Below are positions 44,552 through 52,135 of a stretch of 64,000 nucleotides of DNA, piece after piece. Below the pieces are notes generated by a model, which was not told the origin of the DNA, did no database searches, and saw nothing but the letters and a program-made list of their open reading frames with translations. The translations under genes and the position numbers were made by a program. Source of the stretch: Thermogutta terrifontis (GTDB lineage: Bacteria; Planctomycetota; Planctomycetia; Pirellulales; Thermoguttaceae); NCBI RefSeq assembly GCF_002277955.1, contig NZ_CP018477.1, positions 2,315,206-2,379,205 on the forward strand, read 5' to 3'. The first letter of the stretch is position 1. Every line of letters starts with the position of its first letter.

Positions 44552-45886
44552 CTATTCTTTCCCGGACCACCAGTGATCGAGCTCTTCCATGAGCTTCTTG
44601 ACCAGTTCGGGATGCGCACTCGCGAGGTCCCGAGTTTCAAGTGGATCAGCCACAACGTCGTACAGTTCCGGTTTGCCATTCTGGTCGGCGGGCACGATCA
44701 GCTTCCAGTTTTCGTGAATAATCCATCGGAACGACAGGCTCTTGGTCGGGTGATCCACGTCGGCCACGTTGTGCTCGTAGATTTCACCAAAGATCGCCCG
44801 CCGTTGCTGTACCGCCTCGCGATTCAAGAGATTGATACCTGGAAGATTGGCCGGGACCGGAAGGCCACACGCCGTCAACACGGTGGGTGCAATATCGATA
44901 CTGCTTGCCAAATTCTCATCATCGCGCAGAGGCGTGATCTTCCCCGGCCAGGACACCATGATGGGAGTGCGAATCCCGCCGTCGTACGGCGACCGTTTGG
45001 AACGCGGTGCAAACTGATTGGGCCGATTCGGATCCTGAATCCACCCGTTGTCTGCCAGGTAAATGATAAGCGTCGATTCTCTGAGCTTTTCTTTTTCAAG
45101 GAACGCTATGAGATCGCCGCATGTTTGATCGAACCACTCACACATGGCGTAATAGCGGGATTGCGCTGGGGTCAGGTCGGGGCGCTGGTACTTCTGGAGG
45201 TACTTCTCCGGTGGAGTGTGAGGAGAATGAGGCATCATCGGGGCATACCAGACGAAGAACGGCTTCCCCGCCTTTTTGGCTCTTTGAATAAAGTCGAAGA
45301 TGGGCTCTAACCCCTCTCGGCCGATCGCAAGCCCGGCATCCCCGTGTCGCCCTCCCCGCTTGGGATCCCCGTGCGTCATACCTTCCGTGAATCCCCCACG
45401 GGTGTAGGCACCTTCCCACCACTTTCCTGTCTGCAAGGAGATATACCCAGCTTGACCGAGGAGTCTGGGCAAGGTTGGGTGCGTTTCAATTCGTCGCATG
45501 AGGGTTTCGTAAAACCGGGCAAATTCGGGACGGGCCCTGCCCGCCATCGGATTGACCTTCGGGTCGGGGAGCGTAGGGTCATTTCCCGTGATCCCGTGCT
45601 GGTGGGGATACAATCCCGTGATGATCGTGGCGAGAGAAGGACGGCAAAGTGAATCCGGGACATAGCCTCGGGTGTAAACAAGCGATTCTCGCGCGAGCCT
45701 GTCCAGATGGGGCGTCTGTATCACCGAATGGCCCATGAAACCATAATCCGTCCATGCCTGGTCATCGGAGATGATGAGCAGGACATTTGGTCGGGACGAT
45801 TCCTGCGCAAGACCAATCCCCCCTGTTTCTCTCAAAAAGACAAAAAGAGCACCAACCAGCAGCAACCACATTGAAGCACGTCGCAT
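44552..45886 (-). CDS. Secreted sulfatase (formylglycine-type)
   Basis: This 444-residue family S1 sulfatase hydrolyses sulfate esters, probably on a polysaccharide. A signal peptide (residues 6-28) precedes the metal-binding RPNVLLIISDDQAWTDYGFMG. The modified Cys lies in DSLCRPSLATIITG; the usual Arg at +4 of C-x-P-S-R is Leu here, a variant I associate with planctomycete relatives. LIIYLADNGWIQ completes the calcium site, and a C-terminal ESTLIIY/RWIIHENWKLI portion is present. ATG 45886 has GAGGAGG upstream. Activity needs a formylglycine-generating enzyme, not encoded in this window. Confidence 0.92.
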   Translation of the reverse strand: MRRASMWLLLVGALFVFLRETGGIGLAQESSRPNVLLIISDDQAWTDYGFMGHSVIQTPHLDRLARESLVYTRGYVPDSLCRPSLATIITGLYPHQHGITGNDPTLPDPKVNPMAGRARPEFARFYETLMRRIETHPTLPRLLGQAGYISLQTGKWWEGAYTRGGFTEGMTHGDPKRGGRHGDAGLAIGREGLEPIFDFIQRAKKAGKPFFVWYAPMMPHSPHTPPEKYLQKYQRPDLTPAQSRYYAMCEWFDQTCGDLIAFLEKEKLRESTLIIYLADNGWIQDPNRPNQFAPRSKRSPYDGGIRTPIMVSWPGKITPLRDDENLASSIDIAPTVLTACGLPVPANLPGINLLNREAVQQRRAIFGEIYEHNVADVDHPTKSLSFRWIIHENWKLIVPADQNGKPELYDVVADPLETRDLASAHPELVKKLMEELDHWWSGKE

Positions 45887-45964
45887 GGGATGCCTCCTCA
45901 AACACCACCTTGTGGGGTAAGGATCCAGAAGGTCTCAGGGGCCGTTTGAAATTCCAGCAGAGGC

Positions 45965-47176
45965 CTAACCGAGTATTCGCTTCCAGCGTTCGATATTGTA
46001 CCGCGCCTTTTCGAGGGGAGTCATCTTGCTGAAATCTGGGTCGTCAGGCGGCTGCCGCCATGTGGCGATGGTGACTCGTGGCTTACTGGGGCCCTGATCG
46101 GTACTCAGTTGCCGAGCATCGCGCCCTGTACTACCTCCGCGTCCAGAATAACTGTGCGAGGTCTGGGTAAGCTGAAGGTCGTCCTCCAATGGCCGATGAG
46201 GTGGCACGCCTAATTTTTCCAGGTCGGCATGGTAGGCACGGACCGCCTCGGCAGGCAAAATCTCGTCATCAGCAATGAGCCGCAGGTACTTGATGAAAGT
46301 CAACTGGTCTTCCGCGTTGTTGATCTTCCGTCCGTAAAGAGCCACCCGGGCACCGTACTTTTTGGCCTCCCACAACATGTGAAACGCGTCGTAGGTGGTG
46401 CCTGCTGAACCACCCAGGATGCCGACCACCAGCGAGCTGTCGTAGCGGCACAGTGCCTCCATGGCTTCGGGGCCATAGTAGGGGATTTTCAGAAATAAAG
46501 GACGGCCTGTGCTTGTCACTCCCGCCAGGGTTCGCACGATGTGGTCGTTAACGAACCGCGGAACGTCCCGCGGGGCGTTTTGACCGGGCGCGTTGGGACT
46601 GAACACCTCCAGAAAATGCCGAAAGCCTTTTCTTTCTGCCTCCAGTCGGAATTCGCGATAAGCCTCGAGCGTTCGCAGATCAAGCTCCACGTCGTTGTTG
46701 AACGTAACGGAATACAATCCTAAATCCGCCCCTAATTTGCGTTCCTCCGGAGTGCATTCGACCTTGCCGCACATGATATGGTCGAGAGTCGCCGTACGAA
46801 AAGGTCGCGATGGTTCGCGATCGTAGATGCCCAGGCCACCCCCCGCCAGCCAAATATCAGTGGCGTCGTTGGCTCGTACGGCGGGAGTGACGTGACTGTT
46901 GTCAAAAATTCTTTCGCGGATTGTCAGAACCTCGTTCGTGCTGGCGCTCATGAGCATGATGTCCACCAGACCCTGAGCCACAATCTCGCGGATGATCTGG
47001 CGGTATTCGTCGAGCGTTCGAAAGCGGGCTTCGTGAGCATGATGTTCCGGGCTTTTGCCGGGAGCGGACAGTCCAAAAGCCATGTCCGCATCTTTCGCAT
47101 CCGCGAGAATAAAATCGCGGCAGGAGCGATCAGCCTTGATTCTCGCCAGCTTAATGTCAAGTGTTTTTTCTGGCAT
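45965..47176 (-). CDS. DeoC/LacD-like aldolase-fold TIM-barrel protein
   Basis: The 403-residue cytoplasmic protein resembles the class I aldolase barrel group (DeoC/FbaB/LacD). It has an alternating strand-helix pattern, IVAQGLVDIMLMSASTNEVLT, then LGLYSVTFNNDVELDLRTLEAY, FLEVFSPNAPGQNAP, and a Lys on a strand in GRPLFLKIPYYGPEAM that could form a Schiff base, followed by LVVGILGGSAGTTYDAF. I cannot name a substrate. An extended Ser/Gln/Arg-rich C-terminal region (about 335-380) ends in a short helix. GAGGG precedes the ATG. It is transcribed away from cobL. Confidence 0.65.
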   Translation of the reverse strand: MPEKTLDIKLARIKADRSCRDFILADAKDADMAFGLSAPGKSPEHHAHEARFRTLDEYRQIIREIVAQGLVDIMLMSASTNEVLTIRERIFDNSHVTPAVRANDATDIWLAGGGLGIYDREPSRPFRTATLDHIMCGKVECTPEERKLGADLGLYSVTFNNDVELDLRTLEAYREFRLEAERKGFRHFLEVFSPNAPGQNAPRDVPRFVNDHIVRTLAGVTSTGRPLFLKIPYYGPEAMEALCRYDSSLVVGILGGSAGTTYDAFHMLWEAKKYGARVALYGRKINNAEDQLTFIKYLRLIADDEILPAEAVRAYHADLEKLGVPPHRPLEDDLQLTQTSHSYSGRGGSTGRDARQLSTDQGPSKPRVTIATWRQPPDDPDFSKMTPLEKARYNIERWKRILG

Positions 47177-47559
47177 TGAAATATCCCTCGTTCCCGCAGA
47201 GACAGGACCTCCGGCCAGTCACTATCTCACAGATGGCGCGGAAAGATTTTTGTTCACCTCCAACCTGACTTTGGCAATCCCCAGTCAAACATCGCCCATC
47301 GAGGTTGTCAAGTCAAGCAGGCGAAGTCCGCTCTTGAAGGTTGGGGTGTGGAAGCCATTGTCCGGACCGGTACGACGATTGAGAGTTGACGGCCAACAGC
47401 GGCCCGAGGAAAGCCACCACTACCGTGGGTTGACGCTGTCCCGTAGAATCAGCCCAAAGGGCCTTACGAATCGAATCAACAGGGACTGGGACGCTGGAAT
47501 AGCCGCTCAACGGCAGGCGACAGTGGACAGGTGAGCAACGGATAGGGATCAGAAACGCG
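47177..47559. other. Divergent promoter region between the aldolase-like gene and cobL
   Basis: No gene or RNA is evident. In particular I looked for a cobalamin riboswitch ahead of cobL and did not see its conserved core. Clear -35/-10 boxes could not be assigned. Confidence 0.4.
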
Positions 47560-48846
47560 ATGAGCCAACGCATCGGTGATAAGAATGATAAGATTTACGT
47601 CGTGGGAATCGGTGAAGACGGATTTCTTGGGCTTACCGAGTATGCCCAAAATACCATCCGGTCTGCGGATGTTATTGTCGGTGAGCCCCACTGCCTTGAG
47701 CTTGTGCGGAATGTTGAGTTTGCGAAACCGGTGCAGATGCTCACTGTCTCCGGTGCTCTGGACGAGATTGTCCGGCGGATCGAGGAAAACTCCGACAAAC
47801 GCATCGTGGTGCTGGCCGTTGGTGACCCCCTCTTTTACGGAACGGCTCGGTACCTCTGGGAAAAACTGGGAAAAGAGCGTTTTGAGATCATTCCCCACGT
47901 CAGCATGATGCAAATGGCGTTTGCCAGGGTGAAGGAAAGCTGGGAAGATGCCTTTCTGGCAAATTTGTCAACAACTTCTTTGGAAGACATCTTCAATCAA
48001 ATTCGCTCTGCAGAAAAGGTCGGGCTGTTCACCAGCGAAGAACTCCCGCCCAACGTCATTGCGCAAAAGCTGCTTGATGTGGGCCTTGACTACTTCACAG
48101 CCTACGTGTGTGAGAATCTCGGAGCACCCAACGAGCGTGTGACTTGCGGTGAATTGCAGGATATCGCGTCGCACACCTATTCGCCGCTCAATGTGTTGAT
48201 TCTCATTCGGAAACCTGACGTCCCGGACCGTCCCCTCAGCTTATGGGGAAAACGGCTTTTTGGAAATCCGGACGATGCGTTCTTACAGGCAAAACCCAAG
48301 CGCGGCCTCTTAACTCCCGCAGAGATTCGGTCGATTGCCCTGGCGGAACTTGATGTGGGGCTGGCGAGTGTGGTATGGGACGTTGGCGCCGGAAGTGGTG
48401 CCGTGGCCATCGAGGCCGCTCAAATTGCCAGGGACGGACGTGTTTACGCCATCGAAATGGATCCCGAAGACGTTCGCCTGATCGAGGAAAACGCCAAACG
48501 GTTTGGTGTGACGAACTTGGTCACAATTCTGGGGCGTGCCCCGGAGGCGTTGGCTGACCTACCCGCACCCGATTGTGTGTTCATCGGGGGGAGCGGGCGT
48601 CAGGTTGCCGAGCTATGTGAGCTGGCGTTTGAGCGACTGAAACAGCGGGGACGCCTGGTGGCAACGATGGGCAGTTTGGAAAACGTCGTGGATGTCCACC
48701 AGAGGCTCCGCCGACTCTCGCGCGTGGTGAATGTCCTCATGATTAATCTGGCACGGGGATTCTACCAGTTTGACCGTGTGCGGTTTCAGGCACTCAACCC
48801 CACTTTCCTTGTTTCCACGGTCAAAGTCAGGGAAGCGAGGGCGTGA
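47560..48846 (+). CDS. cobL: Precorrin-6Y C5,15-methyltransferase, fused CbiE-CbiT
   Basis: The enzyme methylates corrin carbons 5 and 15 and removes a carboxyl group during cobalamin synthesis. The N-terminal CbiE part (about 1-205) shows KIYVVGIGEDGFLGLTEYAQ and VVLAVGDPLFYGTARYL of tetrapyrrole methylases. The C-terminal CbiT part (about 240-420) has PKRGLLTPAEIRSIALAEL, the S-adenosylmethionine motif VWDVGAGSGAVAIEAA near 273 and CVFIGGSGRQ. The fusion and 428-residue length are as in CobL. No other cob/cbi gene is adjacent. AGGGATC lies before the ATG. Confidence 0.95.
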   Translation: MSQRIGDKNDKIYVVGIGEDGFLGLTEYAQNTIRSADVIVGEPHCLELVRNVEFAKPVQMLTVSGALDEIVRRIEENSDKRIVVLAVGDPLFYGTARYLWEKLGKERFEIIPHVSMMQMAFARVKESWEDAFLANLSTTSLEDIFNQIRSAEKVGLFTSEELPPNVIAQKLLDVGLDYFTAYVCENLGAPNERVTCGELQDIASHTYSPLNVLILIRKPDVPDRPLSLWGKRLFGNPDDAFLQAKPKRGLLTPAEIRSIALAELDVGLASVVWDVGAGSGAVAIEAAQIARDGRVYAIEMDPEDVRLIEENAKRFGVTNLVTILGRAPEALADLPAPDCVFIGGSGRQVAELCELAFERLKQRGRLVATMGSLENVVDVHQRLRRLSRVVNVLMINLARGFYQFDRVRFQALNPTFLVSTVKVREARA

Positions 48847-48930
48847 GGTTTCGGGCAGAGCTGAAGGGGCAAGAGAAGGTTTTCAGCCAGGTTCAAAAAA
48901 TACCCTCGTACTTTCGACCATAGATCGCAG

Positions 48931-49740
48931 ATGGGCGTGATGGGTCTTGAGAGCAGAGCATCCGAGCGAGATGACAAAATGATCCAGAAGGCAAGTATTA
49001 TTCACGATATCCGACAGTCAACTCAGGAGACGGTTGACGTTATTGCCGTAGGTGCCCACCCCGACGATGTGGAGATCGGGTGTGGAGGGTTTTTGCATTC
49101 ACTCAGTCGGCGGGGCTATAGGGTCGGCATTATCGATCTCACCGATGGCGAGCCAACGCCGAACTGTCCCAGTCCCGACCAGCGGCTTGCCGAAGCGGCC
49201 CGAGCGGCCCAGGAACTCCAGGTTAAGGTCCGAGTAGTCCTATCGTTGCCGAATCGCCGGCTGTTTGATAGCTTTGAAGCGCGCATTGCGCTGGCGCACC
49301 AGTTTCGGGTCCTCAAACCGCGGTGGGTACTGGGATTAGGTGCATCCACACCCATGGCCTCGCCAGATCATGAGCAAGCTGGCCGAATTACCGAAGCCGC
49401 AGTGTTCTACAGCCGTCTTTCTAAATGGGAAGAGTATTTCGAAGGGCTGCCGCCTCATACCATCGATTTCTATCTGCATTATTTTCTGGCCCTTCGTTAT
49501 ACAGTCCCTCCAGGACGGCATCCGGTGGTTGTCAATATCAGTGACAGCCTGGAACCGAAGCTCCGCGCGATCGCGGCCTATGAATCTCAATTCGCTCACC
49601 GCCCTGAAATTCTGGATAGGATCCGCATTTACTGCCAGCAGTTAGGGCAAAGTGTTGGTTTTTCGGCGGGAGAGGTTATCAGCCATCCGACCGGCTGGGG
49701 ATTCAACGACCTTTTCGCCGGGATGCTGGGATCGGCGTGA
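48931..49740 (+). CDS. PIG-L/LmbE-family deacetylase (BshB1-like)
   Basis: This zinc-dependent N-deacetylase is closest in pattern to the bacillithiol-pathway enzyme BshB1, which removes acetyl from GlcNAc-malate. The metal motif AVGAHPDDVEIGCGG (residues 36-50) is followed by DLTDGEPTP, LPNRRLFDS and SPDHEQAGRITEAAVFYS, where His completes the site; the C-terminal HPTGWGFNDLFAGML is typical. Whether this organism makes bacillithiol is unknown, and another N-acetyl sugar could be the substrate. Several in-frame starts exist (ATG 48931, ATG 48979), none with a strong ribosome site. Confidence 0.82.
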   Translation: MGVMGLESRASERDDKMIQKASIIHDIRQSTQETVDVIAVGAHPDDVEIGCGGFLHSLSRRGYRVGIIDLTDGEPTPNCPSPDQRLAEAARAAQELQVKVRVVLSLPNRRLFDSFEARIALAHQFRVLKPRWVLGLGASTPMASPDHEQAGRITEAAVFYSRLSKWEEYFEGLPPHTIDFYLHYFLALRYTVPPGRHPVVVNISDSLEPKLRAIAAYESQFAHRPEILDRIRIYCQQLGQSVGFSAGEVISHPTGWGFNDLFAGMLGSA

Positions 49741-49804
49741 ATAAATCCGCTTGATGTTTAACAACGTGAGCGGATGCCACGGTCATCTGGTCGCTGTCGC
49801 ACGG

Positions 49805-50812
49805 TCACCTTTGAATATTCTCCAAAGACCGATACCGGCGGAGTTCTTCGAGCACTTGTGCGATATCCTGGGGAAGGGGTGCTTCCACCTCCATTCGCTG
49901 CCCGGTTCCCGGGTGGGTGAATCCCAATTTCCAGGCGTGAAGGGCCTGTCGGGAAAGTAGAACGGTCTCATCGGAAGGATCTCGCCGGATCTCGCCGCGT
50001 GTGAGAACCGCCCGTCCTCCGTACTGACGGTCACACAGAACCGGACAACCCACATGGGCAAGGTGTACCCGAATCTGATGGGTGCGCCCCGTTTTGGGAT
50101 GCGCGGAGATCAACGCGAAACCGTCAAACCGCTCTAGGACCCGATAGAGTGTTTGGGCCGATCGCGCTTCCGGATCGAATCTGCGGATGGCCATTTTTTC
50201 GCGTTGCCGCGGATGGACCCCAATCGGCTGATCAATCCAGTCGGCATCGCGGTCAGGCACGCCGGAAACGAGGGCGAGATATGTCTTGTCCACCGTCCGT
50301 TCCGCGAACTGCGCTGCCAGCTTACCGTGGGCCAGGTCGTGTTTGGCGATAAGAATGGCTCCACTTGTGTCGGCGTCCAGGCGGTGGACGATGCCAGGTC
50401 GGTTTGGACCTCCCAAGGTGCTCAGTTTCCCACCATAGAGGTACTGGATGGCGCTGGCGAGAGTTCCCGACCAGTGGCCGCGCGCAGGGTGGACGACCAT
50501 TCCAGGTGGCTTATTGATAACCGCCAGCCAATCGTCTTCGTAAATCACCTCGACCGGAATATTCTCCGGTTTGGGACATTGACGAGGTAATTCCGGCAGG
50601 ACTACCCGAACGCGCTGGCCGGGTTTTAATCGATACGCGGGTTTGGCCCCTTTGTCGTCCACGGTCACCCCGCCTGCCGTGATGACCTGGCGGAGCAAAC
50701 TCCGACTGTACGCCGGAAAGTGATAGACAAGAAAGGCGTCCAGACGCCAGTTTGCTTCCTGAGAGGTGACCGTCAGCTCGACAGGGGTGTCACTCAGCCG
50801 TGCATCGGCCAT
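49805..50812 (-). CDS. RluD-family 23S rRNA pseudouridine synthase
   Basis: The 335-residue enzyme isomerises uridines in large-subunit rRNA or tRNA. An S4 RNA-binding domain (about 20-80: RLDAFLVYHFPAYSRSLLRQ) precedes the catalytic domain with the active Asp in GIVHRLDADTSGAILIAK, preceded by INKPPGMVVHPA, then HPKTGRTHQIRVHLAHVG and HAWKLGFTHPGTG. RluD is the best match, although RluA/RluC relatives are possible. ATG 50812 was preferred to GTG 50830. It starts 26 bases after the stop of a TPR membrane-protein gene on the same strand, suggesting one transcript. Confidence 0.93.
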   Translation of the reverse strand: MADARLSDTPVELTVTSQEANWRLDAFLVYHFPAYSRSLLRQVITAGGVTVDDKGAKPAYRLKPGQRVRVVLPELPRQCPKPENIPVEVIYEDDWLAVINKPPGMVVHPARGHWSGTLASAIQYLYGGKLSTLGGPNRPGIVHRLDADTSGAILIAKHDLAHGKLAAQFAERTVDKTYLALVSGVPDRDADWIDQPIGVHPRQREKMAIRRFDPEARSAQTLYRVLERFDGFALISAHPKTGRTHQIRVHLAHVGCPVLCDRQYGGRAVLTRGEIRRDPSDETVLLSRQALHAWKLGFTHPGTGQRMEVEAPLPQDIAQVLEELRRYRSLENIQR

Positions 50813-50837
50813 ATGGTTGCCCCCGAGCACCGCTTAA

Positions 50838-51824
50838 TTATTTCCCGGAGTTGCTGGAAGCCTCATTACCTGAACTGGCTGGCAATTCGGCTTTCGGCTC
50901 TGATGATTTGTCTGATTGCCGGGGTGGATTGGCCGCGGGGGCAGTTCCCTCAGCCGATGGCTGAGCAGGCCCGGCCTGGGTTTTGTCGCCATTCGGAGCG
51001 GGCAACTCGGGCAACTGGCCAGGGGTTTGCGAGAAAGCAGCGGGTTGCTGCGGCTGACTTTGAGATTGTGGACTATTCGACTCTGCAGCCCCCCCAGGAG
51101 CCGGTGGTGTCGGTGGTGTGCCCTCCATCGGTCCCGGGCTGACTGGCGGAGGCAGCACGCTACCAGTGCCTTCCGTGCTGGTTGCAGGCTTGGGCGGCTC
51201 ATACGCTGCAAACATGTCGTAGAACTGCCGATTTTCTGGTTTGTTCAGGAATGCAATACGGTGACGCGCCTGCTCGGCATAGGGACCGTCGGGCCACCGA
51301 TCAACCAACTCTTGATAGATCTTAATGGCATTTTCCAGTTCTCCCTGACCCTGTCGGGTTCCGGACAGGGCTTCGTACGCCCTCGCAAGTCCCCAAAGTA
51401 CCCTTTGCTGGAAAAACGGAGACCCAGACACCCCCCGCACGGCGAGATATCCGTCGATCGCTTTGCGGAGTTCTTGAGCGGCATTCGCCTTGTTGGAAAG
51501 GATTTCCTGGCACCCGAACCGGAGGTGAAGATCTGCCGCCAGCAAACGAGCCCAATGCCCGGCATCGGTCCGCGGATACTGCTCGGCGACGGCTTCCAGG
51601 TCCGCCGGACCGCCTGTTTCCAAGGCAGAGTACAGGGCGTTCCATGCGTTTTGCTCGACGGCTCGCGCCCAGTTTGCCCAGACAATCCAGCCCACGTACA
51701 GCACTATGATCGCGAGCAATCCAATAAGAATGGCCTGGGAATACGGCGCGATTTTTTGCATCCAACGCCCGATGAGCTCGGCCAGTTCGTTTTCTTTCAG
51801 CTCTTGCCGTCGTTCTCGTTTCAT
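50838..51824 (-). CDS. YfgM-like membrane-anchored TPR protein with a Pro-rich tail
   Basis: The 328-residue protein has a short basic N-terminus, one transmembrane helix (about 32-52, ILIGLLAIIVLYVGWIVWA) and TPR-like helices over 60-200, including VLWGLARAYEALSGTRQGQG and AIKIYQELVDRWPDGPYAEQARHRI. A 125-residue tail rich in Pro, Gln, Ser and Ala follows. This layout resembles YfgM/TPR_21 proteins, which work with membrane chaperones. The tail should be extracytoplasmic and disordered. The RluD-type gene follows directly. Family match is by architecture only. Confidence 0.75.
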   Translation of the reverse strand: MKRERRQELKENELAELIGRWMQKIAPYSQAILIGLLAIIVLYVGWIVWANWARAVEQNAWNALYSALETGGPADLEAVAEQYPRTDAGHWARLLAADLHLRFGCQEILSNKANAAQELRKAIDGYLAVRGVSGSPFFQQRVLWGLARAYEALSGTRQGQGELENAIKIYQELVDRWPDGPYAEQARHRIAFLNKPENRQFYDMFAAYEPPKPATSTEGTGSVLPPPVSPGPMEGTPPTPPAPGGAAESNSPQSQSQPQQPAAFSQTPGQLPELPAPNGDKTQAGPAQPSAEGTAPAANPPRQSDKSSEPKAELPASSGNEASSNSGK

Positions 51825-52135
51825 TGACCTGCAGTCCTCACGCGCTCATCCAATTTTGAATCCACTTTTGCCGCGAGAATGGCAACCCGGGTGCTCCTCC
51901 GAGTTTCCATGGTTTTGGATTGTCAGGAGCCTAAGTCCGAGATCTTCTCGCTTGCTGTCAAGTTTTTATCTTACCGGAAAGGCGTTACGGGAAGAAGATC
52001 GGTCACTCGATCAGTTGGGTACACTCCGCTTGTGTGATGGAGCTGTTTTGACTTGCAGGAGGAGCTAATCCCGGGCGCCGGGTGGCAACTGTTAAGGGGT
52101 AAGATGCCCCCACAGTGTACGCTCCAGACTTCGCG
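51825..52135. other. Intergenic stretch upstream of the YfgM-like gene
   Basis: No gene is visible. It should contain the promoter of the YfgM-like/rluD pair, transcribed leftward, and the end of the large secreted-protein gene; no terminator-type hairpin with T-run is evident. Confidence 0.4.

Noticed and set aside
49745-49775. 7-bp hairpin ATCCGCT/AGCGGAT between convergent genes
   Set aside because: 17-base loop and no T-run on the + strand; too weak to call.
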